A stretch of 43,838 nucleotides of DNA from Selenomonas sp. (GTDB taxonomy: Bacteria > Bacillota > Negativicutes > Selenomonadales > Selenomonadaceae). Within the stretch, counting starts at the first letter, position 1. Each line of letters starts with the position of its first letter. Below, piece after piece: positions 1-8,377 of the stretch. Location of the stretch: assembly GCA_022773585.1 (NCBI GenBank), contig JALEZZ010000027.1, forward strand, positions 1 through 43,838, written 5' to 3'. Position numbers and translations under genes: made by a program. The notes under the pieces are model-generated. The model made no database searches, was not told the DNA's origin, and saw only the letters and a list, made by a program, of their open reading frames with translations.

Positions 1-93
1 AACAACAAGATCAAGACGTTGCGCAGGCAGGCCTATGGATATCCTGACGATGAATACTTCTTCTTGAAGCTCATCGACATGAGTCGCCATTGA
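1..93 (+). CDS. ISL3-family transposase, C-terminal fragment (cut by window edge)
   Basis: The window opens in frame inside a coding sequence whose last 30 residues include NNKIKTLRRQAYGY and a DDEYFFLKLID-like stretch, ending at TGA 91-93. This tail is typical of ISL3-family DDE transposases, where a conserved NN(K/R)IK...R...G(Y/F)...F..(R/L)I segment follows the last catalytic acidic residue. The gene is followed 14 bases later by a terminal inverted repeat, as expected for the 3' end of an insertion sequence. Only the tail is in the window, so intactness cannot be judged. Family assignment is by recall of the motif and is fairly secure. Confidence 0.75.
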   Translation, partial: NNKIKTLRRQAYGYPDDEYFFLKLIDMSRH

Positions 94-106
94 CTCGCTG
101 TGCATC

Positions 107-135
107 ATTCATCCCACAGAAAAAATGATTGAGCC
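107..135 (+). mobile_element. Right terminal inverted repeat of ISL3-type element
   Basis: The reverse complement of these 29 bases matches 43698-43726 at 23 of 29 positions. The first 10 (GGCTCAATCA) and last 13 (CTGTGGGATGAAT) are identical, and a divergent 6-base centre lies between them. It lies just after the transposase stop, so it is read as the right end of the upstream element. The element boundary would be at 135, with AAAAAACT directly outside as a possible target-duplication half. That duplication cannot be verified because the other end of this copy is not in the window. Confidence 0.75.
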
Positions 136-137
136 AA

Positions 138-198
138 AAAACTTCCGCGGGTGCGGTAGGAAAGCCGTTCTTTCCTTCATTGCACCTGCGGAAGTTTT
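138..198. repeat. Long imperfect palindrome sharing a 15-mer with the codY upstream hairpin
   Basis: Bases 138-154 pair with 182-198 (17 pairs, one G-U). Inside, 158-164 pairs with 170-176 around a 5-base loop, giving a 61-base hairpin between the IS end and the dprA promoter. The segment ACTTCCGCGGGTGCG at 141-155 recurs exactly at 7145-7159 in another intergenic hairpin. It could be a REP-type palindromic repeat or a terminator of the IS transcript. The 3' arm ends in TTTT, which fits a weak terminator. Confidence 0.6.
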
Positions 199-217
199 CT
201 CGTTTTTAAAGAAAGGG

Positions 218-246
218 TTGCAGATTTTCCTTCTTTTCTGTATAGT
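218..246 (+). promoter_or_regulatory. Probable sigma-A promoter of dprA
   Basis: TTGCAG at 218-223 and TATAGT at 241-246 are separated by 17 bases. They lie in an AT-rich stretch about 55 bases upstream of the chosen dprA start. No other candidate in the spacer is as well placed. Called from sequence alone. Confidence 0.5.
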
Positions 247-301
247 AGGTAACTGTTATAGTGTATATTGCATCGTGTCGGATTTCGAAGGAGTGTTGCG
301 G

Positions 302-1411
302 ATGGAGGAAGAAGAATGCCAAGAGGAGCATCTGGCCCTTGCAGCGCTCCTGCGCGTGAACGGCATCGGCAGCGCGGCAGCGGGGAAGCTCCGCGAGGCC
401 TTCGGCTCGGCGCGCGCAGCGCTTCATGCGCCAGCGGAAGCCTTCACGCAGCACGGCCTGCCGCCAAAACTTGCGCGCGATGTGCAGAAGGCGCAAAAGG
501 GCGCGGAAGCGTACGAAGCGCAGCTAGAGGAAACCTGCGAGCGCGGCGGCATCCGCATGACGGCGCTTGGTGACGCGGATTATCCGCCATACCTTGCGGA
601 GACCTTCAGCCCGCCGGCGCTGCTCTACTATCGTGGCACGCTCATTCCCGATGCGCAGTGCCTCGCGATGGTCGGCTCGCGGCGCTTCAGCCGCTATGGC
701 GAAGGCGTTGCGAAGTCGTTTGCCGAAACGCTGGCGCGCGCCGGTTTCACGGTCGTGAGCGGCGCGGCGCGCGGCATCGACAGCGCCTCGCACAAAGGAG
801 CGCTCGCGGCTGGCCGCACGGTTGCCGTGCTCGGCTGCGGCGTTGACGTCGCCTATCCGCCAGAGAATCGCCGCCTGCTCGCAGAAATTGCGGAATCCGG
901 CGCGGTCGTTTCCGAGTATGCGCCCGGTACGCCGCCGTTGCCCGCGTTCTTTCCCGCGCGCAACCGCATCATCAGCGGACTTTCGCGCGGCGTCATCGTC
1001 GTCGAGGCGGCGGAGAAGAGCGGGTCGCTGATCACGGCAGGCATGGCCGTGCAGGAAGGGCGCGACGTCTTTGCCGTGCCCGGCAGCATCTATTCGCCGA
1101 CGAGCATGGGATGCCACCGGCTGATTCAGCAGGGGGCGAAGCTCGTGACGAGTGCGGCGGACGTGCTCGAGGAATACGGCGTCGATCCGCCGAAGAAGCC
1201 GAAGAAGAAAGCACCGGCCATGAGCAAAGAAGAGCGCGCGATCTACCAGATTCTTTCCTATGAGCATCCGCTCACAATGGATGAAATCATCGTAAGCCTC
1301 GATGGCGGCGGCGATGCCGCAAGCCTTTCTTTCGTGCTCCTGCAGATGGAGCTCAAGGGACTTGTCGAGGAAAATGATACGCACGGATACATGCGCGCGA
1401 AAAGGGAGTGA
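302..1411 (+). CDS. dprA: DNA processing protein DprA (Smf)
   Basis: DprA binds incoming single-stranded DNA and loads RecA during natural transformation. Most bacteria carry it whether or not they are known to be competent. The 369-residue protein has a helix-hairpin-helix-like N-terminus (about 17-50, with VNGIGSAAAGKL), a Rossmann-type DprA core with GSRR at 125-128, then SGAARGIDSASHKGAL, and a GSLITAG segment. A winged-helix tail lies at about 300-365. The ATG at 302 is preferred over an upstream in-frame ATG at 125: it has AAGGAG ahead of it, the protein begins at the family's usual place, and 125 lies inside the IS inverted repeat. It is the first gene of a packed run with topA four bases downstream, the same order as smf-topA in Bacillus. 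Confidence 0.95.
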   Translation: MEEEECQEEHLALAALLRVNGIGSAAAGKLREAFGSARAALHAPAEAFTQHGLPPKLARDVQKAQKGAEAYEAQLEETCERGGIRMTALGDADYPPYLAETFSPPALLYYRGTLIPDAQCLAMVGSRRFSRYGEGVAKSFAETLARAGFTVVSGAARGIDSASHKGALAAGRTVAVLGCGVDVAYPPENRRLLAEIAESGAVVSEYAPGTPPLPAFFPARNRIISGLSRGVIVVEAAEKSGSLITAGMAVQEGRDVFAVPGSIYSPTSMGCHRLIQQGAKLVTSAADVLEEYGVDPPKKPKKKAPAMSKEERAIYQILSYEHPLTMDEIIVSLDGGGDAASLSFVLLQMELKGLVEENDTHGYMRAKRE

Positions 1412-1415
1412 CAAC

Positions 1416-3749
1416 TTGCCAGCAACAGCAGAAAAGATAGAAGAAACCGAAAAAGAACCCATCACCGTGAAAAAGACGGCAAAAAAGCCGGCGAAGAAGA
1501 CGACGAAGAAACGGGCGGCTGCGAAGAAGACGCTCGTCGTTGTCGAGTCGCCAGCCAAGGCCAAGACCATCGAGAAGTATCTCGGCCGCAAGTACATGGT
1601 GCGCGCTTCGATGGGCCATCTGCGCGACCTGCCGAAGAGCCAGTTCGGCATTGACGTCGACAATGACTTTGCGCCGAAGTACATCAATATCCGGGGCAAA
1701 GGAGACCTCATCAAGGCGCTCAAGAAAGACGCGAAGAACGCTTCGAAAGTCTACCTCGCAAGCGACCCTGACCGCGAAGGCGAGGCCATCGCATGGCATC
1801 TCGCCTACATCCTCGGCATCGACCCGACGACAGACTGCCGCATCGTCTTCAATGAAATCACGAAGCCGGCCATCCAGGCAGCCGTCAAGGAGCCGCGCCC
1901 CATCAACATGGACCGCGTCGACGCGCAGCAGGCGCGCCGCATGCTCGACCGCATCGTCGGCTACAAGCTGAGCCCGCTCCTCTGGCGCAAAATCCGCAAG
2001 GGGCTCTCGGCCGGCCGTGTGCAGTCGGTCACGGTCAAGCTCATCTGTGACCGCGAAAAGGAAATCCAGGCCTTCAACTCCGAGGAATACTGGACGGTCG
2101 GCATGAAGCTCCGCAAAGGCCGCTCAGCGATGTTCGCCGCTGACCTTGCCGCTGTCGATGGCAAGAAGCTCGCGATTCATGAGGAGGACGGCAAGAACTT
2201 CGTCCTGCACGATGAAAAAGCGGTCAAGGCCATCGCAAGCGAGCTCGAAAAAGCGAAGCTTTCGGTCTCTGCCGTCAAGAAGAGCCAGAGGAGGCGCCGT
2301 CCGTCCGCGCCATTCACGACGAGCTCGATGCAGCAGGATGCCGCGCGCAAGCTCGGCTACACGTCGCGCAAGACGATGATGCTCGCGCAGCAGCTCTATG
2401 AAGGCGTCGAGCTCGGCAAGAGCGGCCGCCAGGGCCTCATCACCTACATGCGTACGGATTCGACGCGCATCTCGGAGCTCGCGCAGGGTGAGGCGAAAGA
2501 ATACCTCGTGGAAACGCTCGGCGCGGACTACGTGCCCGAGAAGCCGAACATCTATGCGGCGGGCAAGAAGGCGCAGGACGCGCATGAAGCCATCCGCCCG
2601 ACGTCCATCCGCAACACGCCGGATGCCGTCGAGCCATACCTGACGAAGGAACAGGCGAAGCTCTACCGCCTCGTCTGGCAGCGCTTCGCCGCGAGCCAGA
2701 TGACACCGGCCATCTACGACACGATGAGCGTCACGATTGCCGCAGGCGACCGCTGCCAGCTCAAATCGAGCGGTTCCCGCTTGAAATTCGCAGGTTTCAC
2801 AGCCGTCTATGCGGGCGCAGATCAGGCGAAGAAAGAAAAAGACGTCCTGCTCCCCGACCTCGAAGAAGGCGACGAGCTGAATACCGCGAGCGTCGAGCCG
2901 CAGCAGCACTTTACGGAGCCGCCGCCGCGCTACAACGACGCCTCGCTCGTCAAGACGCTCGAAGAAAAGGAAATCGGCCGTCCGAGCACGTACGCGCCGA
3001 TCATCGAGACCATCCAGGCGCGCGGCTACGTCCAGCGCGTGGACAAGCATTTCCAGCCGACAGAGCTCGGCTTCCTCGTGCTCGACATGCTCGAGGAATA
3101 CTTCAAGAAAATCGTCGATGTGAAGTTCACAGCGAACCTCGAGAACGAGCTCGACGAAATCGCAGACGGCAAAGTCGAGAAGAACGACCTGCTGCGCGAG
3201 TTTTACAATCCATTCGAGCAGACGCTCGAAAAGGCGGACGAGGCCATCGGCCATGTGGAGCTTCCCGTCGAGGTTTCGGATGTGCGCTGCGAGAAATGCG
3301 GCCGCCTCATGGTCGTCAAGCAGGGCCGCTTCGGCAAGTTCCTCGCGTGCCCGGGCTTTCCTGAGTGCCGCAACACGAAGCCGCTGCTCAAGGATACGGG
3401 CGTCAAGTGCCCGAAGTGCGGCGGTGCCATCGTCGAGCGCAAGACGCGCCGCGGCCGCACGTTCTACGGCTGCAAGAACTACCCGGACTGCGACTACACG
3501 ACATGGGACACGCCGCTTCAGGACAAGTGCCCGGAGTGCGGCTCCTTTATGCTCAAGCATCATTACAAGAACGGCCGCACGCTGACGTACTGCAGCAACG
3601 ACGATTGCAAGACGCGCGAGGGCAGTCCCATCAACGAGGAGCTCGCGAAGCTGCGCGAACGCCTCGCTAAGAAGAGCGCGAAGGACGCGGCGGCAAAGGC
3701 GGAAAAAGAAGCGAAGGCGAAGGAAAAAGCCGAAGGGAAGACGAAATGA
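1416..3749 (+). CDS. topA: DNA topoisomerase I (type IA)
   Basis: Relaxes negatively supercoiled DNA by cutting one strand through a tyrosine phosphodiester. The 777-residue protein has a lysine/alanine-rich N-terminal tail (about 10-37), a Toprim domain from about 38 ([11 protein letters not shown]) and the acidic DPDREGEA motif at D117-D119-E121. The catalytic tyrosine is Y344 in [12 protein letters not shown]. Three C-terminal four-cysteine zinc ribbons fall at about 625-655, 666-694 and 704-735. Start TTG 1416 is chosen because AAAGGGAG precedes it at the right distance and it follows the dprA stop by four bases. A longer in-frame ATG at 1302 would sit deep inside dprA without a ribosome site. 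The basic N-terminal extension is longer than in E. coli TopA and probably adds nonspecific DNA contact (inference). Confidence 0.95.
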   Translation: MPATAEKIEETEKEPITVKKTAKKPAKKTTKKRAAAKKTLVVVESPAKAKTIEKYLGRKYMVRASMGHLRDLPKSQFGIDVDNDFAPKYINIRGKGDLIKALKKDAKNASKVYLASDPDREGEAIAWHLAYILGIDPTTDCRIVFNEITKPAIQAAVKEPRPINMDRVDAQQARRMLDRIVGYKLSPLLWRKIRKGLSAGRVQSVTVKLICDREKEIQAFNSEEYWTVGMKLRKGRSAMFAADLAAVDGKKLAIHEEDGKNFVLHDEKAVKAIASELEKAKLSVSAVKKSQRRRRPSAPFTTSSMQQDAARKLGYTSRKTMMLAQQLYEGVELGKSGRQGLITYMRTDSTRISELAQGEAKEYLVETLGADYVPEKPNIYAAGKKAQDAHEAIRPTSIRNTPDAVEPYLTKEQAKLYRLVWQRFAASQMTPAIYDTMSVTIAAGDRCQLKSSGSRLKFAGFTAVYAGADQAKKEKDVLLPDLEEGDELNTASVEPQQHFTEPPPRYNDASLVKTLEEKEIGRPSTYAPIIETIQARGYVQRVDKHFQPTELGFLVLDMLEEYFKKIVDVKFTANLENELDEIADGKVEKNDLLREFYNPFEQTLEKADEAIGHVELPVEVSDVRCEKCGRLMVVKQGRFGKFLACPGFPECRNTKPLLKDTGVKCPKCGGAIVERKTRRGRTFYGCKNYPDCDYTTWDTPLQDKCPECGSFMLKHHYKNGRTLTYCSNDDCKTREGSPINEELAKLRERLAKKSAKDAAAKAEKEAKAKEKAEGKTK

Positions 3750-5062
3750 AGGACATCATCATCATCGGCGCGGGGCTTGCGGGCTCCGAGGCCGCCTGGC
3801 AGGCCGCAAAGCGCGGCGCACGCGTGACGCTTTACGAGATGCGCCCGCAGAAGATGACGCCCGCACACAAGACGGCCGGCTTTGCCGAACTCGTCTGCAG
3901 CAATTCGCTGCGCGGGGCCAGCCTCGAAAACGCCGTCGGCGTGCTCAAAGAGGAAATGCGCCGCATGGGCTCCATCATCATGGAGGCCGCCGACGCGACG
4001 CGCGTGCCGGCGGGCGGTGCGCTTGCCGTTGACCGCTACGGTTTCAGCGACTACATCACGGAACATGTTACGAACCATCCGAATGTGACCGTCGTACATG
4101 AAGAGCTCATGGAGATTCCTCTGAAGGACGATGTCGTGACGATTGTCGCGAGCGGCCCGCTGACGGAGGGCGCGCTCGCCGAGGACATCGCACGGCGCAC
4201 GGGCGGCGACAGTCTCTATTTCTACGATGCGGCTGCGCCGATCGTGAGCCTCGAGTCCATCGACATGACGAAGGCTTACCGCGCTTCGCGCTATGGCAAG
4301 GGCGAAGCGGCCTACATCAACTGCCCGATGACGGAAGCGGAGTACCGTGCTTTCTGGCAAGAGCTCACGACGGCCGAAAAGACGCCGACGCATGATTTCG
4401 AGAAAGAGAAATTCTTCGAGGGCTGCATGCCTGTCGAAGTCATGGCGAGCCGTGGCGAGGACACGCTGCTGTTCGGCCCGCTGAAGCCCGTCGGCCTCGA
4501 AGACCCGAAGACGGGCGCGCGGCCGTTCGCCGTCGTGCAGCTCCGGCAGGACAATGCCGATGCGACGCTCTACAATATCGTCGGTTTCCAGACGCACCTC
4601 AAGTGGCCGGAGCAGCGCCGCGTCTTCTCGATGATTCCGGGTCTCGAGCACGCGGAGTTCCTGCGTTATGGCGTCATGCACCGCAACACGTTCCTCAATG
4701 CGCCGAAGCACATGCGTCCGACGTATCAGTTCGCGGGCGAGGAGCGCCTGTTCTTCGCAGGCCAGATGACAGGCGTCGAGGGCTATGTCGAGTCGGCTTC
4801 GTCAGGCCTTGTGGCTGGCATCAATGCCGTGCGCGTCGCAGAGGGCGAGGAACCGTATATTTTCCCCGAAGAGACCTGTCATGGAGCGCTCGCGCACTAC
4901 ATCACGACGAGCGAGGCAAAGCACTTCCAGCCGATGAACGTGAACTTCGGCCTGCTGCCCAGGCTCGGCGAGCGCATCCGCGACAAGAAGCAGAAAAAAC
5001 AGCGTCTCGCGGAGCGGGCGCTTTCCAGTCTTGAAACGTTCCGAAAGGAGTTTGATCTTTGA
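3746..5062 (+). CDS. trmFO: Methylenetetrahydrofolate-tRNA-(uracil-5-)-methyltransferase TrmFO
   Basis: FAD- and folate-dependent enzyme that makes 5-methyluridine at position 54 in the T-loop of tRNAs, using methylenetetrahydrofolate rather than SAM. The 438-residue protein shows the FAD-binding GAGLAGSEA at 8-16. Two cysteines match the catalytic pair known from the family: C51 in LVCSNSLRG and C227 in FEGCMP. Near the C-terminus is [16 protein letters not shown], the typical GidA/TrmFO flavin-site segment. The start overlaps the topA stop (ATGA), so the two are translationally coupled. The topA-trmFO pair is conserved in Firmicutes. Confidence 0.96.
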   Translation: MKDIIIIGAGLAGSEAAWQAAKRGARVTLYEMRPQKMTPAHKTAGFAELVCSNSLRGASLENAVGVLKEEMRRMGSIIMEAADATRVPAGGALAVDRYGFSDYITEHVTNHPNVTVVHEELMEIPLKDDVVTIVASGPLTEGALAEDIARRTGGDSLYFYDAAAPIVSLESIDMTKAYRASRYGKGEAAYINCPMTEAEYRAFWQELTTAEKTPTHDFEKEKFFEGCMPVEVMASRGEDTLLFGPLKPVGLEDPKTGARPFAVVQLRQDNADATLYNIVGFQTHLKWPEQRRVFSMIPGLEHAEFLRYGVMHRNTFLNAPKHMRPTYQFAGEERLFFAGQMTGVEGYVESASSGLVAGINAVRVAEGEEPYIFPEETCHGALAHYITTSEAKHFQPMNVNFGLLPRLGERIRDKKQKKQRLAERALSSLETFRKEFDL

Positions 5063-5604
5063 TGGAGACACAGTTTCATGCCACCACCATCTGCGCCGTG
5101 CGCAAGAATGGCAAGACGGCCATCGCCGGCGACGGGCAGGTGACGTTCGGCGAGCACACAATCATGAAGGCGAACGCGCGCAAGGTGCGCACGCTCTATC
5201 ATGGAAAGATTCTCGCAGGCTTCGCGGGCTCCGTTGCCGACGCGTTCACGCTGTTCGAGAAATTCGAGAGCAAGCTCGAATCGTATAACGGCAACCTCCA
5301 GCGAGCCGCTGTCGAGCTCGCAAAGGACTGGCGCACAGATCGCGTGCTCCGAAAGCTCGAGGCGCTGCTGCTCGTCGCCGACAAGGAGCAGCTGCTGATG
5401 CTTTCGGGCAACGGCGAGGTCATCGAGCCGGATGGCGACGTCGCAGCCATCGGATCAGGCGGCTTCTACGCGCTGGCCGCTGGCCGCGCGATGGTCGCGC
5501 ATACGGATATGGAGGCAAAGGACATCGCGAAGGAAGCGCTTTCCATCGCGGCGGACATCTGCGTCTACACGAATCACAACATCAAGGTGGAGGAACTGGA
5601 GTAA
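5062..5604 (+). CDS. hslV: ATP-dependent protease peptidase subunit HslV (ClpQ)
   Basis: Proteasome-like threonine peptidase that forms the proteolytic core of the HslUV/ClpYQ complex. The 180-residue protein has the family block [11 protein letters not shown] and [12 protein letters not shown] 5062 overlaps the last base of the trmFO stop, with AAAGGAG 11 bases upstream. An in-frame TTG at 5059 is an alternative with closer spacing. The TT pair that supplies the catalytic Thr1 in E. coli lies at residues 8-9 here, behind METQFHA, so either processing removes a short propeptide or the catalytic residue is displaced as reported for Bacillus ClpQ. In Bacillus codV precedes this gene; here trmFO does, with no space left. 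Confidence 0.95.
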   Translation: METQFHATTICAVRKNGKTAIAGDGQVTFGEHTIMKANARKVRTLYHGKILAGFAGSVADAFTLFEKFESKLESYNGNLQRAAVELAKDWRTDRVLRKLEALLLVADKEQLLMLSGNGEVIEPDGDVAAIGSGGFYALAAGRAMVAHTDMEAKDIAKEALSIAADICVYTNHNIKVEELE

Positions 5605-7025
5605 TGGAAGCGAATGAAATCACCCCCGTGACGGAAATCGGGGCGAATGAGCAGACGCCGCGCCAGATCGTGGAAGAGCTCGACAAATACATCATCGGCC
5701 AGGACGACGCGAAGCGCTCCGTCGCAATTGCTCTGCGCAATCGCTGGCGCAGCCGGCAGCTCACGGGCGCCATGCGCGACGAGGTCATCCCGAAAAACAT
5801 CCTCATGATCGGCTCGACGGGCGTCGGCAAGACTGAGATTGCCCGCCGCCTCGCAAAACTCGTCAAGGCGCCGTTCATCAAGGTCGAAGCCACGAAGTTC
5901 ACCGAGGTCGGCTATGTCGGCCGCGACGTCGAGTCCATCGTGCGCGACCTCGCCGAGACGGCCGTGCGCATGGTGCGCCAGGAGCGCATGGACTCCGTGC
6001 AGGAAAAGGCGAAGAAGCTCGCCGAGGAGCGCATCCTCGACGTCTTCGTGCCGCAGCCGAAGAAATCCCAGAACCCGCTCGGCCGCCTGTTCGGCAACGC
6101 CGAAGACGATGACGAAAAAGAAGAAAAAGACGAGAAGCCGAAGTATCAGGCTGGCCGCGAATGGGTGCGCAAGCGTCTGAAAAACGGCGAGCTCGAAAAA
6201 GAGCTCATCGAGATCGACGTCGAGGAATCGAGCCGTCCGATGGTTGGCATGTTCGCAGGCTCGTCGCTCGAAGGCATGGGCGACAATATCCAGGACATGA
6301 TCGGCAACCTCATGCCGAAGAACCGCAAGAAGCGCAAGGTCACGGTCGAGCAGGCGCGCAAGATCTTCACGCAGGAAGAAGCGGGCAAGCTCATCGATAT
6401 GGATGAAGTCGCCGAAACGGCCATCAAGGTCGCCGAGCGCAGCGGCATCGTCTTCCTCGACGAGATTGACAAGGTCGCCGTCAAGGGCAATTCGAATGGC
6501 GCCGACGTCTCGCGCGAAGGCGTGCAGCGCGACATCCTGCCGATTGTCGAGGGCTCGCAGGTCTCGACAAAGTACGGCCCCGTGAAGACCGACCATGTGC
6601 TCTTCATCGCGGCCGGCGCATTCCACATTGCAAAGCCGTCCGACCTCATTCCGGAGCTCCAGGGTCGCTTCCCCATCCGCGTCGAGCTCAAGAGCCTGCG
6701 CAAAGAGGACTTCGAGCGTATCCTGACGGAACCGCAGAACGCTCTCATCAAGCAGTACCAGGCCATGCTCGCGACGGAAGGCGTCGAGCTCGAGTTCAAG
6801 CAGGATGCCATCAGCCGCATCGCGCAGCTCGCTTGCGACGTCAACGAGCAGGCGGAAGACATCGGCGCCCGCCGCCTCCACACGCTGCTTGAGAAGCTCC
6901 TCGAAGACGTCTCGTTCGACGCTCCGGAGCTTCAGGACAAGCACGTTGTCATCGACGAGGCCTACGTCGACGACCGCCTCCACGACATCGTCCAGAACCA
7001 CGACCTCTCCCAGTTCATCCTCTAA
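5604..7025 (+). CDS. hslU: HslUV protease ATPase subunit HslU (ClpY)
   Basis: AAA+ unfoldase that feeds substrates to HslV. The 473-residue protein begins with the family's [16 protein letters not shown] region. It has Walker A GSTGVGKT at 70-77 and Walker B FLDEID at 284-289, and between them a long charged I-domain (about 105-245, with [12 protein letters not shown]) that in the family gates and captures substrate. The C-terminus ends HDLSQFIL, in line with the conserved tail that docks into HslV. The start overlaps the hslV stop (TAATG), so the two subunits are coupled. Hairpin-rich sequence follows the stop. Confidence 0.97.
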   Translation: MEANEITPVTEIGANEQTPRQIVEELDKYIIGQDDAKRSVAIALRNRWRSRQLTGAMRDEVIPKNILMIGSTGVGKTEIARRLAKLVKAPFIKVEATKFTEVGYVGRDVESIVRDLAETAVRMVRQERMDSVQEKAKKLAEERILDVFVPQPKKSQNPLGRLFGNAEDDDEKEEKDEKPKYQAGREWVRKRLKNGELEKELIEIDVEESSRPMVGMFAGSSLEGMGDNIQDMIGNLMPKNRKKRKVTVEQARKIFTQEEAGKLIDMDEVAETAIKVAERSGIVFLDEIDKVAVKGNSNGADVSREGVQRDILPIVEGSQVSTKYGPVKTDHVLFIAAGAFHIAKPSDLIPELQGRFPIRVELKSLRKEDFERILTEPQNALIKQYQAMLATEGVELEFKQDAISRIAQLACDVNEQAEDIGARRLHTLLEKLLEDVSFDAPELQDKHVVIDEAYVDDRLHDIVQNHDLSQFIL

Positions 7026-7060
7026 AATCATCATGTGATGACACGATAGCCTAACATAGG

Positions 7061-7120
7061 TGCAAGCCCCCTTCTAGAGGGGGGACGGGCCACGTGAGTG
7101 GCGGGGGGAGTCCCCTGCAT
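7061..7120. repeat. REP-like G/C-run palindromic unit
   Basis: Two small hairpins follow each other: CCCCCT 7067-7072 pairs with AGGGGG 7078-7083, and GCCAC 7089-7093 pairs with GTGGC 7098-7102. After them come a run of six G and TCCCC at 7111-7115, which can pair with each other or with the first arm. Such G-run/C-run units with a small central palindrome are common dispersed intergenic repeats in Negativicutes (from memory). Only one copy is in this window, so dispersal is not shown here. Together with the sigma-A-like codY promoter this fills most of the 303-base spacer 7026-7328. Confidence 0.45.
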
Positions 7121-7132
7121 GGCAATACGTTC

Positions 7133-7182
7133 AGACAAAAAGTGACTTCCGCGGGTGCGACTGCGAAAGTCACTTTTTGTCT
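7133..7182. terminator. Strong bidirectional hairpin after hslU
   Basis: Bases 7133-7148 pair perfectly with 7167-7182 (16 pairs, AGACAAAAAGTGACTT on the left). After one mismatch the stem continues for 3 more pairs, closing a 10-base loop at 7153-7162. The left arm has five A and the right arm five T, as in a terminator that works in both directions. The loop side carries the 15-mer shared with the hairpin upstream of dprA. Confidence 0.6.
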
Positions 7183-7214
7183 AGAACTTTGGAAAAATTG
7201 TCACAACATCTAGG

Positions 7215-7239
7215 AATTTTTCGAAATGTGTGCTAAAAT
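7215..7239 (+). promoter_or_regulatory. Probable codY promoter with a CodY-box-like site
   Basis: An extended -10 TGCTAAAAT lies at 7231-7239. Just upstream, 7215-7229 reads AATTTTTCGAAATGT, matching 11 of 15 positions of the CodY box AATTTTCWGAAAATT known from Gram-positive Firmicutes. The overlap with the promoter would allow self-repression. The box is a weak match, so promoter confidence is moderate and operator confidence low. Confidence 0.4.
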
Positions 7240-7328
7240 ATCAACAATGATACTCGGGGCTCAGACCGCCTCGAAAAGGGTCCCGTCCACCAGCATCGGC
7301 ACATCCATCAGGAAAGGGAGTCTGCATC

Positions 7329-8168
7329 ATGGCCACACTGCTCGAAAAGACACGAAAAATCAATCGCTTGCTCCAACGCTCCGTCAGCGTTGAATACGAC
7401 GGCATCGCGCGCGTGCTCAGCAACGTGCTTGACGCGAACGTCTACATCACCGACACGACCGGAAAAATCTATGGCTACGCGTTCATCGATGACTTCGAAT
7501 GCGACCTCATGGTCGACAAGGTCATCAACCAGGGCGAGTTCCCACACAACTATGTCAACTGGCTCAAGCGCATCGACGAGACGACGCCGAACCTGCGTTC
7601 CAAGACCGGCAAGTGCGCGTATGACGAGGATGTCGACTGCCTCTTCAACGGCAAGAACACGACGATTGTTCCGATTTACAGCAACGGCGACCGCAAGGGC
7701 ACACTGATTGTCGCGAAGTACGACGAAGAGTTCGGCGACGACGACCTCGTGCTCGTCGAATACGGCGCGACCGTCGTCGGCATGGAGATTCTGCGCGACG
7801 AGAACCTCAAGATCCAGGCCATCGAGCGCAAGAAGACGGCCGTGCAGATTGCCATCAACACGCTTTCGTATTCCGAGCAGGTCGCTGCGAAGGGCATCCT
7901 CAAGAAGCTCGAGGAGAATGACAAGGAAGGCAAGCTCGAAGGCAATCTCATTGCTTCGACCGTCGCGAAGGAGATGCAGATCACGCGCTCCGTCATCGTC
8001 AACGCGCTCCGCAAGTTCGAGTCGGCCGGCGTCATCGAATCGAAGTCGCTCGGCATGAAGGGCACGTACATCAAGGTCAAGAATGAATACCTCATCGACG
8101 AAGTCAAGAAGATTGACGCGAAACCTCTTCCGAAGGAAGACAAGAAGACGCGCCGCACGCATTTCTGA
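7329..8168 (+). CDS. codY: GTP-sensing transcriptional pleiotropic repressor CodY
   Basis: Global regulator that senses GTP and branched-chain amino acids and represses stationary-phase genes. In Bacillus it acts on the fla/che operon that follows. The 279-residue protein starts MATLLEKTRKINRLLQ, the CodY signature N-terminus. It carries the GAF-type ligand domain (about 1-155) and a winged helix with TVAKEMQITRSVIVNALRKF at about 213-235. It is some 20 residues longer than Bacillus CodY because of a basic tail (KEDKKTRRTHF). GAAAGGGAG precedes the ATG. It is transcribed apart from hslVU, judging by the hairpins upstream, and ends at its own terminator. Confidence 0.97.
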   Translation: MATLLEKTRKINRLLQRSVSVEYDGIARVLSNVLDANVYITDTTGKIYGYAFIDDFECDLMVDKVINQGEFPHNYVNWLKRIDETTPNLRSKTGKCAYDEDVDCLFNGKNTTIVPIYSNGDRKGTLIVAKYDEEFGDDDLVLVEYGATVVGMEILRDENLKIQAIERKKTAVQIAINTLSYSEQVAAKGILKKLEENDKEGKLEGNLIASTVAKEMQITRSVIVNALRKFESAGVIESKSLGMKGTYIKVKNEYLIDEVKKIDAKPLPKEDKKTRRTHF

Positions 8169-8175
8169 ACATTCC

Positions 8176-8213
8176 GCCCTCTGGCAGGCAGCTGCCGGAG
8201 GGCATTCGTTTTT
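8176..8213 (+). terminator. Rho-independent terminator of codY
   Basis: GCCCTCTGGCAG at 8176-8187 pairs with CTGCCGGAGGGC at 8192-8203 (one G-U) around a GCAG loop. A T-rich tract ATTCGTTTTT follows. It begins 7 bases after the codY stop and separates codY from the fla/che genes. Confidence 0.85.
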
Positions 8214-8224
8214 CCAGAATCAGG

Positions 8225-8254
8225 TTGGGACTTTTTTCGTAAAAAAAGTAAAAT
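8225..8254 (+). promoter_or_regulatory. Candidate sigma-A promoter of the fla/che operon
   Basis: TTGGGA at 8225-8230 and TAAAAT at 8249-8254 are spaced by 18 bases. The spacer itself is nearly palindromic (CTTTTTTCGTAAAAAAAG), which could serve as an operator or as curved DNA. It lies about 120 bases upstream of flgB. Confidence 0.5.
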
Positions 8255-8287
8255 CGACGTGGGGGACTTCTAAAAGGACGAAAAAAG

Positions 8288-8296
8288 TGATAGAAT
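8288..8296 (+). promoter_or_regulatory. Second candidate fla/che promoter, extended -10
   Basis: TGATAGAAT at 8288-8296 fits an extended -10 (TG-N-TATAAT with one change). The -35 region 17 bases upstream (TTCTAA at 8268-8273) is weak. Its position, 82 bases before flgB, makes it an alternative or second start to the one at 8225-8254. Confidence 0.35.
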
Positions 8297-8377
8297 TTGA
8301 AGGAGTTATGGCATGCACGTAGAAAAAGAAAAATATCAGTACTATCGAACAGCACTACGGAAGGGATGTGAAGACCC

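Noticed and set aside
125..301. Longer DprA from an ATG at 125
   Set aside because: It would start within the IS inverted repeat and read through a hairpin and the promoter, with no ribosome site. The ATG at 302 fits the family.
8308..8322. Mini-ORF (four codons plus stop) with AAGGAG upstream of flgB
   Set aside because: Spacing between AAGGAG and ATG is only two bases and the peptide is too short to judge. No leader-peptide logic is visible.
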